Shown: positions 1-8,100 of the stretch, piece by piece | Numbering within the stretch: the stretch's first letter is position 1 | Layout: each line of letters starts with the position of its first letter | From: Oscillospiraceae bacterium | Lineage (GTDB): Bacteria > Bacillota > Clostridia > Oscillospirales > Oscillospiraceae | Direction: 5' to 3' | NCBI GenBank assembly: GCA_902799075.1 | Contig: CADBYZ010000040.1 | Span: forward strand, 1 to 42,341 | DNA: 42,341 nucleotides | Notes under the pieces: model-generated | Seen by the model: only the letters and a program-made list of their open reading frames with translations | The model's database searches: none | What the model was told of the DNA's origin: nothing | Program-made: the position numbers and the translations under genes

Positions 1-525
1 TATCAAAGCGAAACCTACCACATTACCTTCCCCGCCGAAGCAGGCACAGTCTACGGCGGGACGCTGGATGTGACAGCGGGTGTGCTGACAGTAGATAGGG
101 CAAACATCGCAAGCTATAGCGGCGAAACACTACCGGGCAAATGGATTTCAGACAGGGATGTTTATGCGGCTGGTACGATTCCCACGACAGGAGCACAAGT
201 GGTCTGCGAACTCGCCACCCCCATTGAAATCACCCTCACGCCCACGCAGATTGACACTTTGCTCGGCACAAACAACATCTGGGCAGACTGCGGCCCGGTC
301 AGCGTTGACTATCCCGCCGACACGAAGCTGTACATCCAGAAGATCAACGCGCCGACTGACGATGACATGATCGCCGACACGCAGATCGACAGCGGCAAGT
401 ATTTCCTCATCAACAATTCGCTGTATCTCAGCACCACGGTCATTCCCGCTGGTGATACCATCATCCCCGGCACGAACTGCACGAAGACCAACCTTGCGGC
501 GGCGCTCAACGCGCTGAACACTTAA
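1..525 (+). CDS. Phage tail/minor structural protein, C-terminal part (5' end outside window)
   Basis: The frame is open from base 1, so this is the end of a longer gene; the first internal start (GTG at 70) has no ribosome binding site and is not a real start. The visible 174 residues are rich in Thr, Asp, Ala and Pro with short beta-strand-like stretches and no membrane segment, typical of the distal end of phage tail-tip or minor structural proteins. It lies directly upstream of small phage genes and a holin/endolysin module, the usual late-gene order (tail, then lysis). The family is inferred from context and general composition; I see no catalytic motif. It could equally be a baseplate or receptor-binding protein. 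Confidence 0.55.
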   Translation, partial: YQSETYHITFPAEAGTVYGGTLDVTAGVLTVDRANIASYSGETLPGKWISDRDVYAAGTIPTTGAQVVCELATPIEITLTPTQIDTLLGTNNIWADCGPVSVDYPADTKLYIQKINAPTDDDMIADTQIDSGKYFLINNSLYLSTTVIPAGDTIIPGTNCTKTNLAAALNALNT

Positions 526-545
526 TATTTTGGAGGTAACAAATC

Positions 546-770
546 ATGAAGTATTCCATCATCAAGTGCATCAACGGCAACTACTCCGTCCATGCTGAGG
601 GCATCACCGATCTTGCCAACGCCAAAGTCAGCTTCCACGGCCTGTGCCAGACGCTCTGGAACGCGCCTGACGTTATCACAGCCCACGCCATGATCTGCGA
701 TGAGCAGCTTGACGTGGTGGAGGGCTACAAGGAGTATATTCACCACGAACCCCAGCCTGTGACTGAGTAA
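546..770 (+). CDS. Small phage protein of unknown function (74 aa)
   Basis: ATG at 546 sits behind a strong GGAGG (531-535) about 10 bases upstream, and the gene starts 20 bases after the tail gene stop. The product is acidic and soluble, with no membrane segment or recognisable motif; it contains two cysteines near the N-terminus and middle. Small proteins of this size commonly sit between tail fibre genes and the lysis cassette in Clostridia prophages. Function is not recognised. Reading through its TAA stays open in the same frame for a further 28 codons (see findings). Confidence 0.6.
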   Translation: MKYSIIKCINGNYSVHAEGITDLANAKVSFHGLCQTLWNAPDVITAHAMICDEQLDVVEGYKEYIHHEPQPVTE

Positions 771-857
771 TCAAAAGGACACTATAAGTCAAAATCGGAG
801 GTACCCATAGACGATGACGAAAAGGGCATTTCCGGCCTTTTAACGGAGGATTGAGCA

Positions 858-1004
858 ATGGAAGCATGGCGTGAGATCCTGCACAGCCTGAACGTGATCC
901 CGGCGTTCAGTATCTTTTGCCACGGCGCGGCGGCGGGCATCGGCGTATGCATGCTGTCGCTGCTGGCGGACAGGTCAATCAGGAAACGGAGGCGCAGAAA
1001 ATGA
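858..1004 (+). CDS. Small phage membrane-associated protein (48 aa)
   Basis: ATG at 858 is preceded by GGAGG (845-849). The 48-residue product has a hydrophobic stretch at about residues 13-37 followed by a very basic tail (RKRRRRK), which fits a single-span small membrane protein with a cytoplasmic C-terminus. Its TGA (1002-1004) overlaps the ATG of the endolysin gene (1001), a translational coupling typical of lysis cassettes. The function is unknown; a holin or anti-holin role is possible from size, charge and position but is inference only. Confidence 0.55.
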   Translation: MEAWREILHSLNVIPAFSIFCHGAAAGIGVCMLSLLADRSIRKRRRRK

Positions 1005-1723
1005 AGGGCGTGGACATCTCCCATTACCAGAAGGGCCTGACGATCCCGCAGATCCGGGAGGCGGGCAACGATTTTGCCGTCATCAAGGTCACGGAGGGCA
1101 CATGGCTCCGGGACGCCGCGGCCTTCGAGTTTTACCGCGAAGCCTATGAAGCGGGCTTTCCGGTGGGCTGCTACTGCTACAGCCACGCCGTCACGCCGGA
1201 GGACGCCCGCGCTGAGGCGCAGTTCCTGCTGCAGACGGTCAAGCGCTTTCCCATGCCCTGCGGCGTCTTTCTCGACATGGAGGAGCCGAAGCAGCTGGGC
1301 CTTGCGGCGGAAAAGCTCCGCGCCGTCGTTGAGGCCTGGTGCGGGGCGATCACAGAAGCGGACTATGTGCCGGGCGTTTACGGCGGTGAGGGAACTGTCT
1401 GGGCAAAGCTTGACCCGGACGCGCTGCCCGAGGGCTGCCTTGTGTGGGCTGCCAAGTGGAGCCGGACGCCGCCGGATATGCCCTGCGACCTGTGGCAGAA
1501 CAGTGACAGCGGCAGCATCGGCGGCGTGACCGTGGACACGGATGAGGCCAGGAGTGAGCGATTCCGGTCAATAGTCCTGGCGGGCATGCCCAGGCGTCCC
1601 GAGCCTGCGGATGCGGCCTCGTCCCTCATAAAGACCGCCGAAATGCTGGCCTCCTACCTGCGGACGCCGGAATTTGAGCGGGGCTTTCTCGACTATGTAC
1701 ACAGGACGGAGGGATCAAAATGA
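1001..1723 (+). CDS. Phage endolysin, glycoside hydrolase family 25 (lysozyme)
   Basis: A 240-aa peptidoglycan muramidase of the GH25 (Chalaropsis-type) family that cleaves the MurNAc-GlcNAc bond at phage release. The N-terminus GVDISHYQ is the family's first conserved strand, and the catalytic acid pair is visible as D92 and E94 in FLDMEEP. The GH25 barrel covers about residues 1-195; the last 45 residues are a short helical tail without an obvious cell-wall-binding repeat. The start chosen is ATG 1001, overlapping the previous stop and preceded by an A-rich GGAGG region; an upstream GTG at 917 would only add the shadow of the preceding gene. Its stop overlaps the next gene (ATGA), so endolysin and the two membrane proteins downstream form one lysis operon. 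Confidence 0.9.
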   Translation: MKGVDISHYQKGLTIPQIREAGNDFAVIKVTEGTWLRDAAAFEFYREAYEAGFPVGCYCYSHAVTPEDARAEAQFLLQTVKRFPMPCGVFLDMEEPKQLGLAAEKLRAVVEAWCGAITEADYVPGVYGGEGTVWAKLDPDALPEGCLVWAAKWSRTPPDMPCDLWQNSDSGSIGGVTVDTDEARSERFRSIVLAGMPRRPEPADAASSLIKTAEMLASYLRTPEFERGFLDYVHRTEGSK

Positions 1724-1956
1724 GTGACGCGTGGGTCGGCATGGCGGGCTCGGTGATCGTGGCGGTGCTGACGCTCATCGGCGTTCTGAGCAGCAACAGC
1801 AGGGCGCAGGCGGTGACGGACACAAAGCTGGAGGAGCTGACGCGCGAGGTGCGAGAGCACAACGGCTTTGCCCGGCGCATGCCGGTCGTGGAGGAGCAGA
1901 TCCGGGTCATCAACCACCGGATCACAGATCTTGAGAAAGAACAGAAGGGAGCGTAA
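1720..1956 (+). CDS. Phage holin-associated membrane protein (XhlA-like, 78 aa)
   Basis: An N-terminal membrane segment (about residues 5-25) is followed by a charged amphipathic helix with the pattern TKLEELTREVREHN and VVEEQIRVINHRI. This resembles the XhlA/haemolysin-like small proteins paired with holins in Gram-positive prophages. It starts by ATGA overlap with the endolysin stop. Likely role: membrane partner of the holin in timed lysis. The family assignment is from motif memory; the topology is directly visible. Confidence 0.7.
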   Translation: MSDAWVGMAGSVIVAVLTLIGVLSSNSRAQAVTDTKLEELTREVREHNGFARRMPVVEEQIRVINHRITDLEKEQKGA

Positions 1957-1959
1957 AAA

Positions 1960-2220
1960 ATGGAGTTTCTGGGTATGGCAGGCGTGGCGGCGATCACGGT
2001 GATCGCCTGGCTCATGGGCGAGGCAGTCAAGCTCAGCCCGCTGGAAAACAAATGGATCCCCGTCGCGTGCGGCTTTTTCGGCGGTGTGCTGGGCATTGTC
2101 GGCATGTACACCATGCCGGAGTTTCCCGCCGCCGATGTCATGACCGCCGCCGCGGTGGGCATCGTGTCGGGCCTTGCGGCCACCGGCGCGGACCAGATCG
2201 CAAAGCAGCTGGATAACTGA
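1960..2220 (+). CDS. Phage holin (Hol44/Phage_holin_5_2-like, 86 aa)
   Basis: Three hydrophobic segments are visible (about residues 5-20, 30-50 and 58-77) with short loops and an amphipathic end GADQIAKQL, the layout of Hol44-type holins that permeabilise the membrane to release the endolysin. It starts 3 bases after the preceding stop with GGGAGCG upstream of ATG 1960. It is the last phage gene before the host gene rny, so this is the right end of the prophage. Confidence 0.75.
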   Translation: MEFLGMAGVAAITVIAWLMGEAVKLSPLENKWIPVACGFFGGVLGIVGMYTMPEFPAADVMTAAAVGIVSGLAATGADQIAKQLDN

Positions 2221-2227
2221 ACGGGAG

Positions 2228-2247
2228 CGTCGGGCTTTTGCCCGGCG
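2228..2247 (+). terminator. Possible terminator after the lysis operon
   Basis: An 8-bp G+C-rich stem (one G-U pair) with a TTTT loop lies 8 bases after the holin stop. The T-tract after it is poor (CCTTTCT), so efficiency is uncertain. It is the only candidate end for the phage late transcript. Confidence 0.4.
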
Positions 2248-2256
2248 CCTTTCTGC

Positions 2257-2290
2257 AAAAAAATTCCCGGCACCGGGGCGGTGTCGGGAA
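2257..2290 (-). terminator. Rho-independent terminator of rny
   Basis: On the minus strand an 11-bp inverted repeat (2264-2274 with 2280-2290, five-base loop) is followed by seven T's (2257-2263). It begins 9 bases after the rny stop. Confidence 0.85.
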
Positions 2291-2298
2291 CTTGTTGT

Positions 2299-3840
2299 TT
2301 ACTTGGCGTAGTCGATGGCCTTGGTCTCGCGCAGGAGATGGACCTTGATCTGACCGGGGTAAGTCAGCTCCTCCTCGATCTTCTTGGCGATATCCCGAGC
2401 CAGCAGGACCATCTGATCCTCGCTGACATCCTCGGGCTTGACCATGATGCGGATCTCGCGGCCCGCCTGGATGGCGTAGGAACTCGCGATGCCGGGGAAG
2501 CTCTTGGAGACCTCCTCCAGCTTTTCAAGACGCTTGACGTAGTTTTCGATGTTCTCACGCCTGGCGCCGGGACGTGCGGCGGAGATGGCGTCTGCCGCCT
2601 GGACAAGGCAGGCCTCGATGCTGTGGGGCTCCACGTCGCCGTGGTGGGCCTCGATGCAGTGGATGACGGCCTCGGACTCCTTGTATTTGCGGGCGATGTC
2701 GACGCCGATGGTGACATGGCTGCCCTCGACCTCGTGGTCGATGGACTTGCCCAGGTCGTGCAGCAGGCCCGCGCGCTTGGCGATGTTCACGTCAGCGCCG
2801 AGCTCGGCTGCCATGAGGCCCGCCACATGGGAGACCTCTATGGAATGGTTCAGCACGTTCTGACCGTAGCTGGTGCGGTACTTCATGCGGCCGAGAAGCT
2901 TGATGATCTCGGGGTGCAGGCCGTGGATGTTGGTCTCGAACACGGCGCGCTCACCCTCGGCCTTGATGGTGGCGTTGACCTCCTTCTGGGCCTTGGCGAC
3001 CATCTCTTCGATTCTCGCGGGGTGGATGCGGCCGTCCTGGATGAGCTTTTCGAGGGCCAGACGCGCAACCTCACGCCGGACGGGGTCGAAGCTCGAAACG
3101 GTGATGGCCTCGGGGGTATCGTCGATAATCAGGTCGCAGCCGGTGAGGGTCTCGATGCTGCGGATGTTGCGGCCTTCGCGGCCGATGATGCGTCCCTTCA
3201 TCTCGTCGTTGGGGAGGGGTACGACGGAGACGGTGATTTCGCTTGCGTGGTCAGCGGCACAGCGCTGGATGGCGGTGGCGACGATTTCTCTGGCGCGCTC
3301 GTCCGCCTCTTCCTTGTACTGGGCCTCCACTTCCTTGACCTTCATGGCCATTTCGTGGGTAACGTCGTCGCGGATGCTGTTGATGAGGTAGGTCTTGGCC
3401 TCCTCCACGGTGAAGCCGGAGACCTTTTCCAGCATTTCCAGCTGGCTCTTCTTGATCATGCCGATTTCCTGCTGCTGCTGTTCGGCAGCGGCGATCTTGC
3501 TGGCAAGGGTCTCGTTTTTCTTGTCGGCGGCGTCGAGCTTCTTGTCCAGGTTCTCCTCCTTCTGCTGAAGGCGGCGTTCCTGCTTGGAGAGCTCCGCTCT
3601 CCGCTCCTTCACTTCCCGCTCGTATTCGGAGCGGTTTCTGTGTATCTCTTCCTTCGCCTCGACAAGAGCCTCTCTCTTTTTGCTCTCGGCGCTCTTTATC
3701 GCTTCATTGACGATGCGTCTGGCCTCTTCCTCGGCGCTTGTGATCTCACGCTCGGCGACCTTTTTCCGGTACATGACACCGACCACGAAGCCCGCGGCAG
3801 CCAGAACAATCATCAATATGATTGCTAATACCAACGGCAT
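2299..3840 (-). CDS. rny: Ribonuclease Y
   Basis: Membrane-anchored endoribonuclease that starts mRNA turnover in Firmicutes. The product is 513 aa, close to the family's 520. Order: N-terminal transmembrane helix (about residues 2-22), long charged coiled coil (about 25-200), KH RNA-binding domain with [12 protein letters not shown], then the HD domain with the metal ligands in LLHDLGK and the following AHHGDVE, and a C-terminal conserved domain. I chose ATG at 3840: the in-frame TTG seven codons earlier overlaps the GGAGG that serves as ribosome binding site. A strong promoter and a structured leader lie upstream, and its own terminator follows. It is monocistronic, convergent with the prophage lysis operon. 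Confidence 0.97.
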   Translation of the reverse strand: MPLVLAIILMIVLAAAGFVVGVMYRKKVAEREITSAEEEARRIVNEAIKSAESKKREALVEAKEEIHRNRSEYEREVKERRAELSKQERRLQQKEENLDKKLDAADKKNETLASKIAAAEQQQQEIGMIKKSQLEMLEKVSGFTVEEAKTYLINSIRDDVTHEMAMKVKEVEAQYKEEADERAREIVATAIQRCAADHASEITVSVVPLPNDEMKGRIIGREGRNIRSIETLTGCDLIIDDTPEAITVSSFDPVRREVARLALEKLIQDGRIHPARIEEMVAKAQKEVNATIKAEGERAVFETNIHGLHPEIIKLLGRMKYRTSYGQNVLNHSIEVSHVAGLMAAELGADVNIAKRAGLLHDLGKSIDHEVEGSHVTIGVDIARKYKESEAVIHCIEAHHGDVEPHSIEACLVQAADAISAARPGARRENIENYVKRLEKLEEVSKSFPGIASSYAIQAGREIRIMVKPEDVSEDQMVLLARDIAKKIEEELTYPGQIKVHLLRETKAIDYAK

Positions 3841-3978
3841 AGTAAGGGTATACACCTCCAATCTTTCAGAATATAGCTTGATCTATCGTAGGAGACGGGC
3901 CATCAAGCGGACCCGTCGGAGTTGAAAAGTAATATCATCGGGAGCTTCCCCATGCTCCCCCATAATATTAACTAAGTT

Positions 3979-4007
3979 ATTTTACCGTTTTCTCCGAGTT
4001 ATGTCAA
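3979..4007 (-). promoter_or_regulatory. Sigma-A-type promoter of rny
   Basis: On the minus strand TTGACA (4002-4007), 17-bp spacer, TAAAAT (3979-3984). The roughly 130-base leader that follows contains two hairpins (one at 3894-3917, another formed by GGGAGC/GCTCCC near 3940-3960) without a T-tract, so they are not terminators. Confidence 0.8.
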
Positions 4008-4071
4008 GCAAAAGACTTACCATTTTCAAGAAAAAATACGGAAAAACTGTCGCCGCCGTCCGTCGGGGCGC

Positions 4072-4100
4072 TGTACAAACACGCCGCTTTCTATTATAAT
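4072..4100 (+). promoter_or_regulatory. Sigma-A-type promoter of the inositol monophosphatase gene
   Basis: TGTACA (4072-4077), 17-bp spacer, TATAAT (4095-4100); the start codon is 31 bases downstream with GGAGG in between. Confidence 0.7.
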
Positions 4101-4131
4101 ATACAAAACAATTCTCCCGGAGGATGCTGCA

Positions 4132-4914
4132 ATGACTGACAATGAAATCCTTTCCCTGCTCTGTGAGGCCGAGCGCGAGGGCGCGGCGCTGATGCAGGAG
4201 GCCCACGACATCCTGGCCGAGCGCAAGACCGACCGGCGCGATGTGGTGACCGAATATGACCGCCGGGTGCAGGAGCTGCTGATCCGGCGGCTGAGCGAGG
4301 CCGTACCGGACGCGCGCTTTTTCTGTGAGGAAAACGACCGGCACGACGATCTGCATGCAGAGCATGTCTTCATCATCGACCCCATCGACGGTACGATGAA
4401 CTTTGTCCACGGCCTGCACCACAGCTGCATCTCGGCGGCGTACATGCGCAGGGGGGAGCTTCGCGCGGCGGCGATCCGCAACCCCTACGTAAACGAGCTT
4501 TTCACCGCCGTGAAGGGCGCGGGCGCGTTCCTGAACGGGCGGCCCATCCGTGTCACCGACGCGCCGCTTTCGGAGACGCTCGTCTGCTGCGGCACCACGC
4601 CTTATGATCCGAAGCTTGCCGACCGCTGCTTCGGCCTGATGAAGAAGGCATTCCTCGCGGGGCTGGACGTGCGGCGCGAGGGCGCGGCGGCGCTGGATCT
4701 GTGCACGGCGGCCGCGGGCCGGGCCGGGGTATTTTTCGAGCTGGGCCTGTCCCTCTGGGACTACGCGGCGGGCAAGCTCATCGTGGAGGAGGCGGGCGGC
4801 ATCTGCCGTACCCTTGAGGGCGGGGCCCTGCCCCTCGATCCCACGCGCCCGTCGGTGGTCGCGGGCGGCAGGCAGGCGGTGGAGGAGCTGCTGAGGCTTG
4901 CAAAGGAGAAATGA
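4132..4914 (+). CDS. suhB: Inositol monophosphatase family phosphatase
   Basis: 260 aa, the usual length for the Mg2+-dependent, Li+-sensitive IMPase/SuhB family that dephosphorylates inositol-1-phosphate and related sugar phosphates. The metal-binding motifs are all visible: the Glu of FFCEEND, then IDPIDGTMNF (the family signature with two Asp ligands), and the C-terminal LWDYAAGKLIVEEAGG with the third Asp. ATG 4132 follows GGAGGATG at good spacing. The gene stands alone with its own promoter and converges on the GLUG-protein gene. The exact substrate in this organism is not determined by the sequence; members also act on NADP, fructose-1,6-bisphosphate or PAP. Confidence 0.9.
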   Translation: MTDNEILSLLCEAEREGAALMQEAHDILAERKTDRRDVVTEYDRRVQELLIRRLSEAVPDARFFCEENDRHDDLHAEHVFIIDPIDGTMNFVHGLHHSCISAAYMRRGELRAAAIRNPYVNELFTAVKGAGAFLNGRPIRVTDAPLSETLVCCGTTPYDPKLADRCFGLMKKAFLAGLDVRREGAAALDLCTAAAGRAGVFFELGLSLWDYAAGKLIVEEAGGICRTLEGGALPLDPTRPSVVAGGRQAVEELLRLAKEK

Positions 4915-4926
4915 AGAGAAAAGTTT

Positions 4927-5126
4927 AAGGGACTGTGAAAAAAGTCCCCTTCATCAAGAACACAGTAATATCAACACCGTAGGGGCCGACGCCCTCGGCG
5001 GCCCGGCAAAGAAAACGCAATAATTACACGTATCCCCGGCAAAATTCTGCGCGTTTTCGAGTTGTTCCGCACGGGCCGCCGAGGGCGTCGGCCCCTACAA
5101 TGTCAAGTGGTTTTTTTCACAACTCC
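4927..5126 (+). repeat. Palindromic MITE-like repeat between convergent genes
   Basis: A 200-bp non-coding element. An inner perfect 27-bp inverted repeat (4979-5005 with 5072-5098, beginning GTAGGGGCCGACGCC), a further perfect 8-bp pair (GAAAACGC 5011-5018 / GCGTTTTC 5051-5058), and imperfect outer terminal repeats sharing TGTGAAAAAA (about 4927-4947 and 5107-5126). It could fold into a long cruciform or hairpin and may end transcription from both sides, since neither flanking gene has another terminator. No coding sequence is seen in it. Confidence 0.8.
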
Positions 5127-5135
5127 TTATTTTTG

Positions 5136-8100
5136 TTATTTCACCAGCACGTTCTTCACGGCGGCGGGGATCTCCTCCGCCTCGCTGTCGTTGAACTGCA
5201 CCGTGACGCCCACGGAGGCGTCGATGTCGCGGGACACCACGCGAAGGGAGGCGCCGCAGTCAAGCTCGATGCAGTCAAGCTCGCCGTCCGTGAGGGTGAT
5301 GCGCAGGCGGCAGTCCTCATAGCTCAGGTTGAGGCGGTCAAGCTCCGGCAGGAGTTTGGAAACCAGGTCTGACGCGTCGTCGGCGCCGAGCCGGATGACA
5401 AAGACCGTGCGCTCCCCGGCGCGGGCGCTGGAAAACTGGCCCTTGAGGCACAGCTCCTTTGCCATCGGGATGAGCTGGGCCGTGTCCACCACGCGCTGCT
5501 GAGCCTCGCTCAGGTCGAGACCGGAGGCGCTGCAGGCGGCGGTGTCGGTGAAGTAGAGCTTGAAGAGGGCCGAGCGGATGCAGTGCACGTCCGTGCCGTC
5601 CACCGCGCGGCGGGAGTAGCTGTAGCGCGGCGTGAGGCTCAGCGAGCCGCAGTCGGCGTTGACCGCGATATCGGCGCTGACGGTCTCAGCGCTCTCGTTT
5701 CTGACCCAGGCCGCAAGGAGCATCAGCAGGTCCTCGGACAGGATCTGGTCATCCTCTCCGCCGCCGTTTGTGACGGCGTCGATCACGGCCTGGGGGATCT
5801 TCGGCCTTTCGGTCATCTCCTGAGGCGTCAGCGACACGACAAACTGGAAAGCGGTACCGCCGGAGGCTGTGCCGGTGCCTTCAAAGGAGAGCCGGTACAG
5901 ACCTCCGTCCCGGGTATCCAGGGCAATGGTCATGCTCTCGGCCCGCAGGAGGTCTTCATCGCTTGCCGACAGGAAGAGCCGGAGGATGCGGTCGGCGGTC
6001 TCTCCGCCGATCACCGCGAGATACCGGGGCACACCGTCGACAGAGGTCTTCTGGATATCCTCGTGCAAAAACACATCCAGCGCCAGATCCAGCACCTTGC
6101 CCTGACTGAGCGTTCCCTCCGCCAGACGGAAGACGCGGCCGTTTTCCATGCAGACCATGCCGTCCGAGATGTAAAGCGGGATGCCGTACTGCTCGACACA
6201 GCGGATCATGTGGCCGTTTTCGCTGACGCGGTGGACCGTGGTGGTAAGCTCCACATCCCGCTCCTCGGCCTGGATACGGACATGGGTGAGCACATCCACC
6301 TCCTGCCGCGAGAAATCCTTGAGGATACGGTAAGCCGACAGCGCGGACCCGACGTTTGAAAACTGAAGCGGGACAAGCACACACGCCGCCGCGATGAGCA
6401 GCACCGGCAGGGCGATAAGGATGGGTTTGCGGTGCGTGTGCAGGAAGCGCCCGACGGGCTTTTCCCGGAAGGGTACGCGCTCCTTCTTCGGGCGCGAGCG
6501 CAGGAAACGTTTGAGCTTGACAATCACGACGATCAGCAGCACCAGGATCACCAGCGCTGCCGCGATATAGGCCACGATCCACCAGGACTGTATGGTGGAG
6601 ACCAGCTCAAACTGCGCCTGCCGGCCCGGGACCTCGATCAGATAATAGCTGCCGAAGGTATCCGGGTGGATGCGCTGCCAGCCGCCATCCTCCAAAAGAT
6701 AGAGGCGGTAGTTCTCCGTCTGACCGTTGGGGGTGAGATAACGCACGCTGTGGCTGTCCAGCCCGTCCTCGGGGAAGCTGACAAGCACATGCTCCGAAAC
6801 GCTCACGGGGATGGAGTAGTCCGGCTCCCGGTCGCGGAAGATGGAGCGCAGCTGCTCACGCACGGTGTCCTGCCAGGTGCCGGAGAAATCGCGGATCTCC
6901 TCCTCCGTGACGGGGATCATCTCCAGCGTAAGCTCGTCGCCCTGCTGGAACTGACCGTCCACGTAGACCACGGCGCGGCCGTCCTCCCGTTCAAGCGCCG
7001 AGCGCAGGACGGTCTCGTCCATGCGGTAGCGGGCGGTGACGGTGGTGTCGAAGCGCAGATCGTTCAGATCGGTGCGGTCCCAGACGGCATAGGCGCCGTT
7101 ACGGCGGGAGACCTCGGGAAAGACGCTGCGGTCGAAGCTTGCGCCGTAGGAGAAGGGGAGCTCCTTGATGACGCTGTCCTCCACCTCAAAGCGCAGACGG
7201 AAGCTTTTGGCCTCCTCGGGCAGGCCCTCCACCGCGGCATACTGTTCAAAGGGGATGGGCTCGGCCTTGCCGTGGATGGATAGCCTGTCGAGACCGGCGT
7301 AGTCCGCCTGGACAAAGTAGTTGTTCTCATAGATGCCCGCGCCGCCGCCGGAGACCGCGCCCGCAAACTGGGGCTTTTCCGTGATATCCACCAGGGCATA
7401 GCAGCCCGAGACCAGGCTTGAGCGGTCCTCCTTGTCACTGCGCTGGGCGTCGTAGCCGTTGCCGACGATGCCGCCGATGTAGCGCTTGCCGCTGAGGCTG
7501 CACTTGGCGCAGCTGCTCTTGACCGTGCCGTAGAGAAGACCGGTGATGCCGCCGGCGTAGTCGCCGTCCTCCAGGGCGACGGGGCCGTAGGAGGCGCAGT
7601 GGGCGGCGGTGCCGAGATCCATCTTGCCCGCGATGCCGCCGGCGCATTCGTGCTTGGCGGTGACGCTGCCGCGGTTGACACAGCCGATCACCACCGCGTA
7701 CACGCTCAGGCGGTTCTTGGCGAGGCGGCTGCCGGTGAGGGCGCTCAGGTCGCTTTCGGGGTCCACCTCGCTTTCCACCGTGAGGCTGCCGACGATGCCG
7801 CCGACATTGTTGTCGCCGCTGATGCTGCCGTTGTTGTCGCAGTGGGTGGTTTTGCCGTAGGTCTTGCCGTCGTCCTCTTCGTCGGTGGAGTCGTCCACCA
7901 GGATATCGCCGGTGTCCTCGGTGTTGACAAGGCTGTCGATGGTCTGGACGGCGGTGCCGGACAGGGCGTTGAGGTTGCCGTTGATGTCATCCATGTCACC
8001 CTTGAGGATCGCGCCGTGCTGGTCGACATCCTGACTGATGGCAGCCATCTCGTTTGATATGTTGTACACACAGTCGGAAATGACGCTGTGCAGGTAGAAG

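Noticed and set aside
2281-3828. 515-codon plus-strand open frame opposite rny
   Set aside because: Leu/Asp/Gly-rich antisense shadow of RNase Y.
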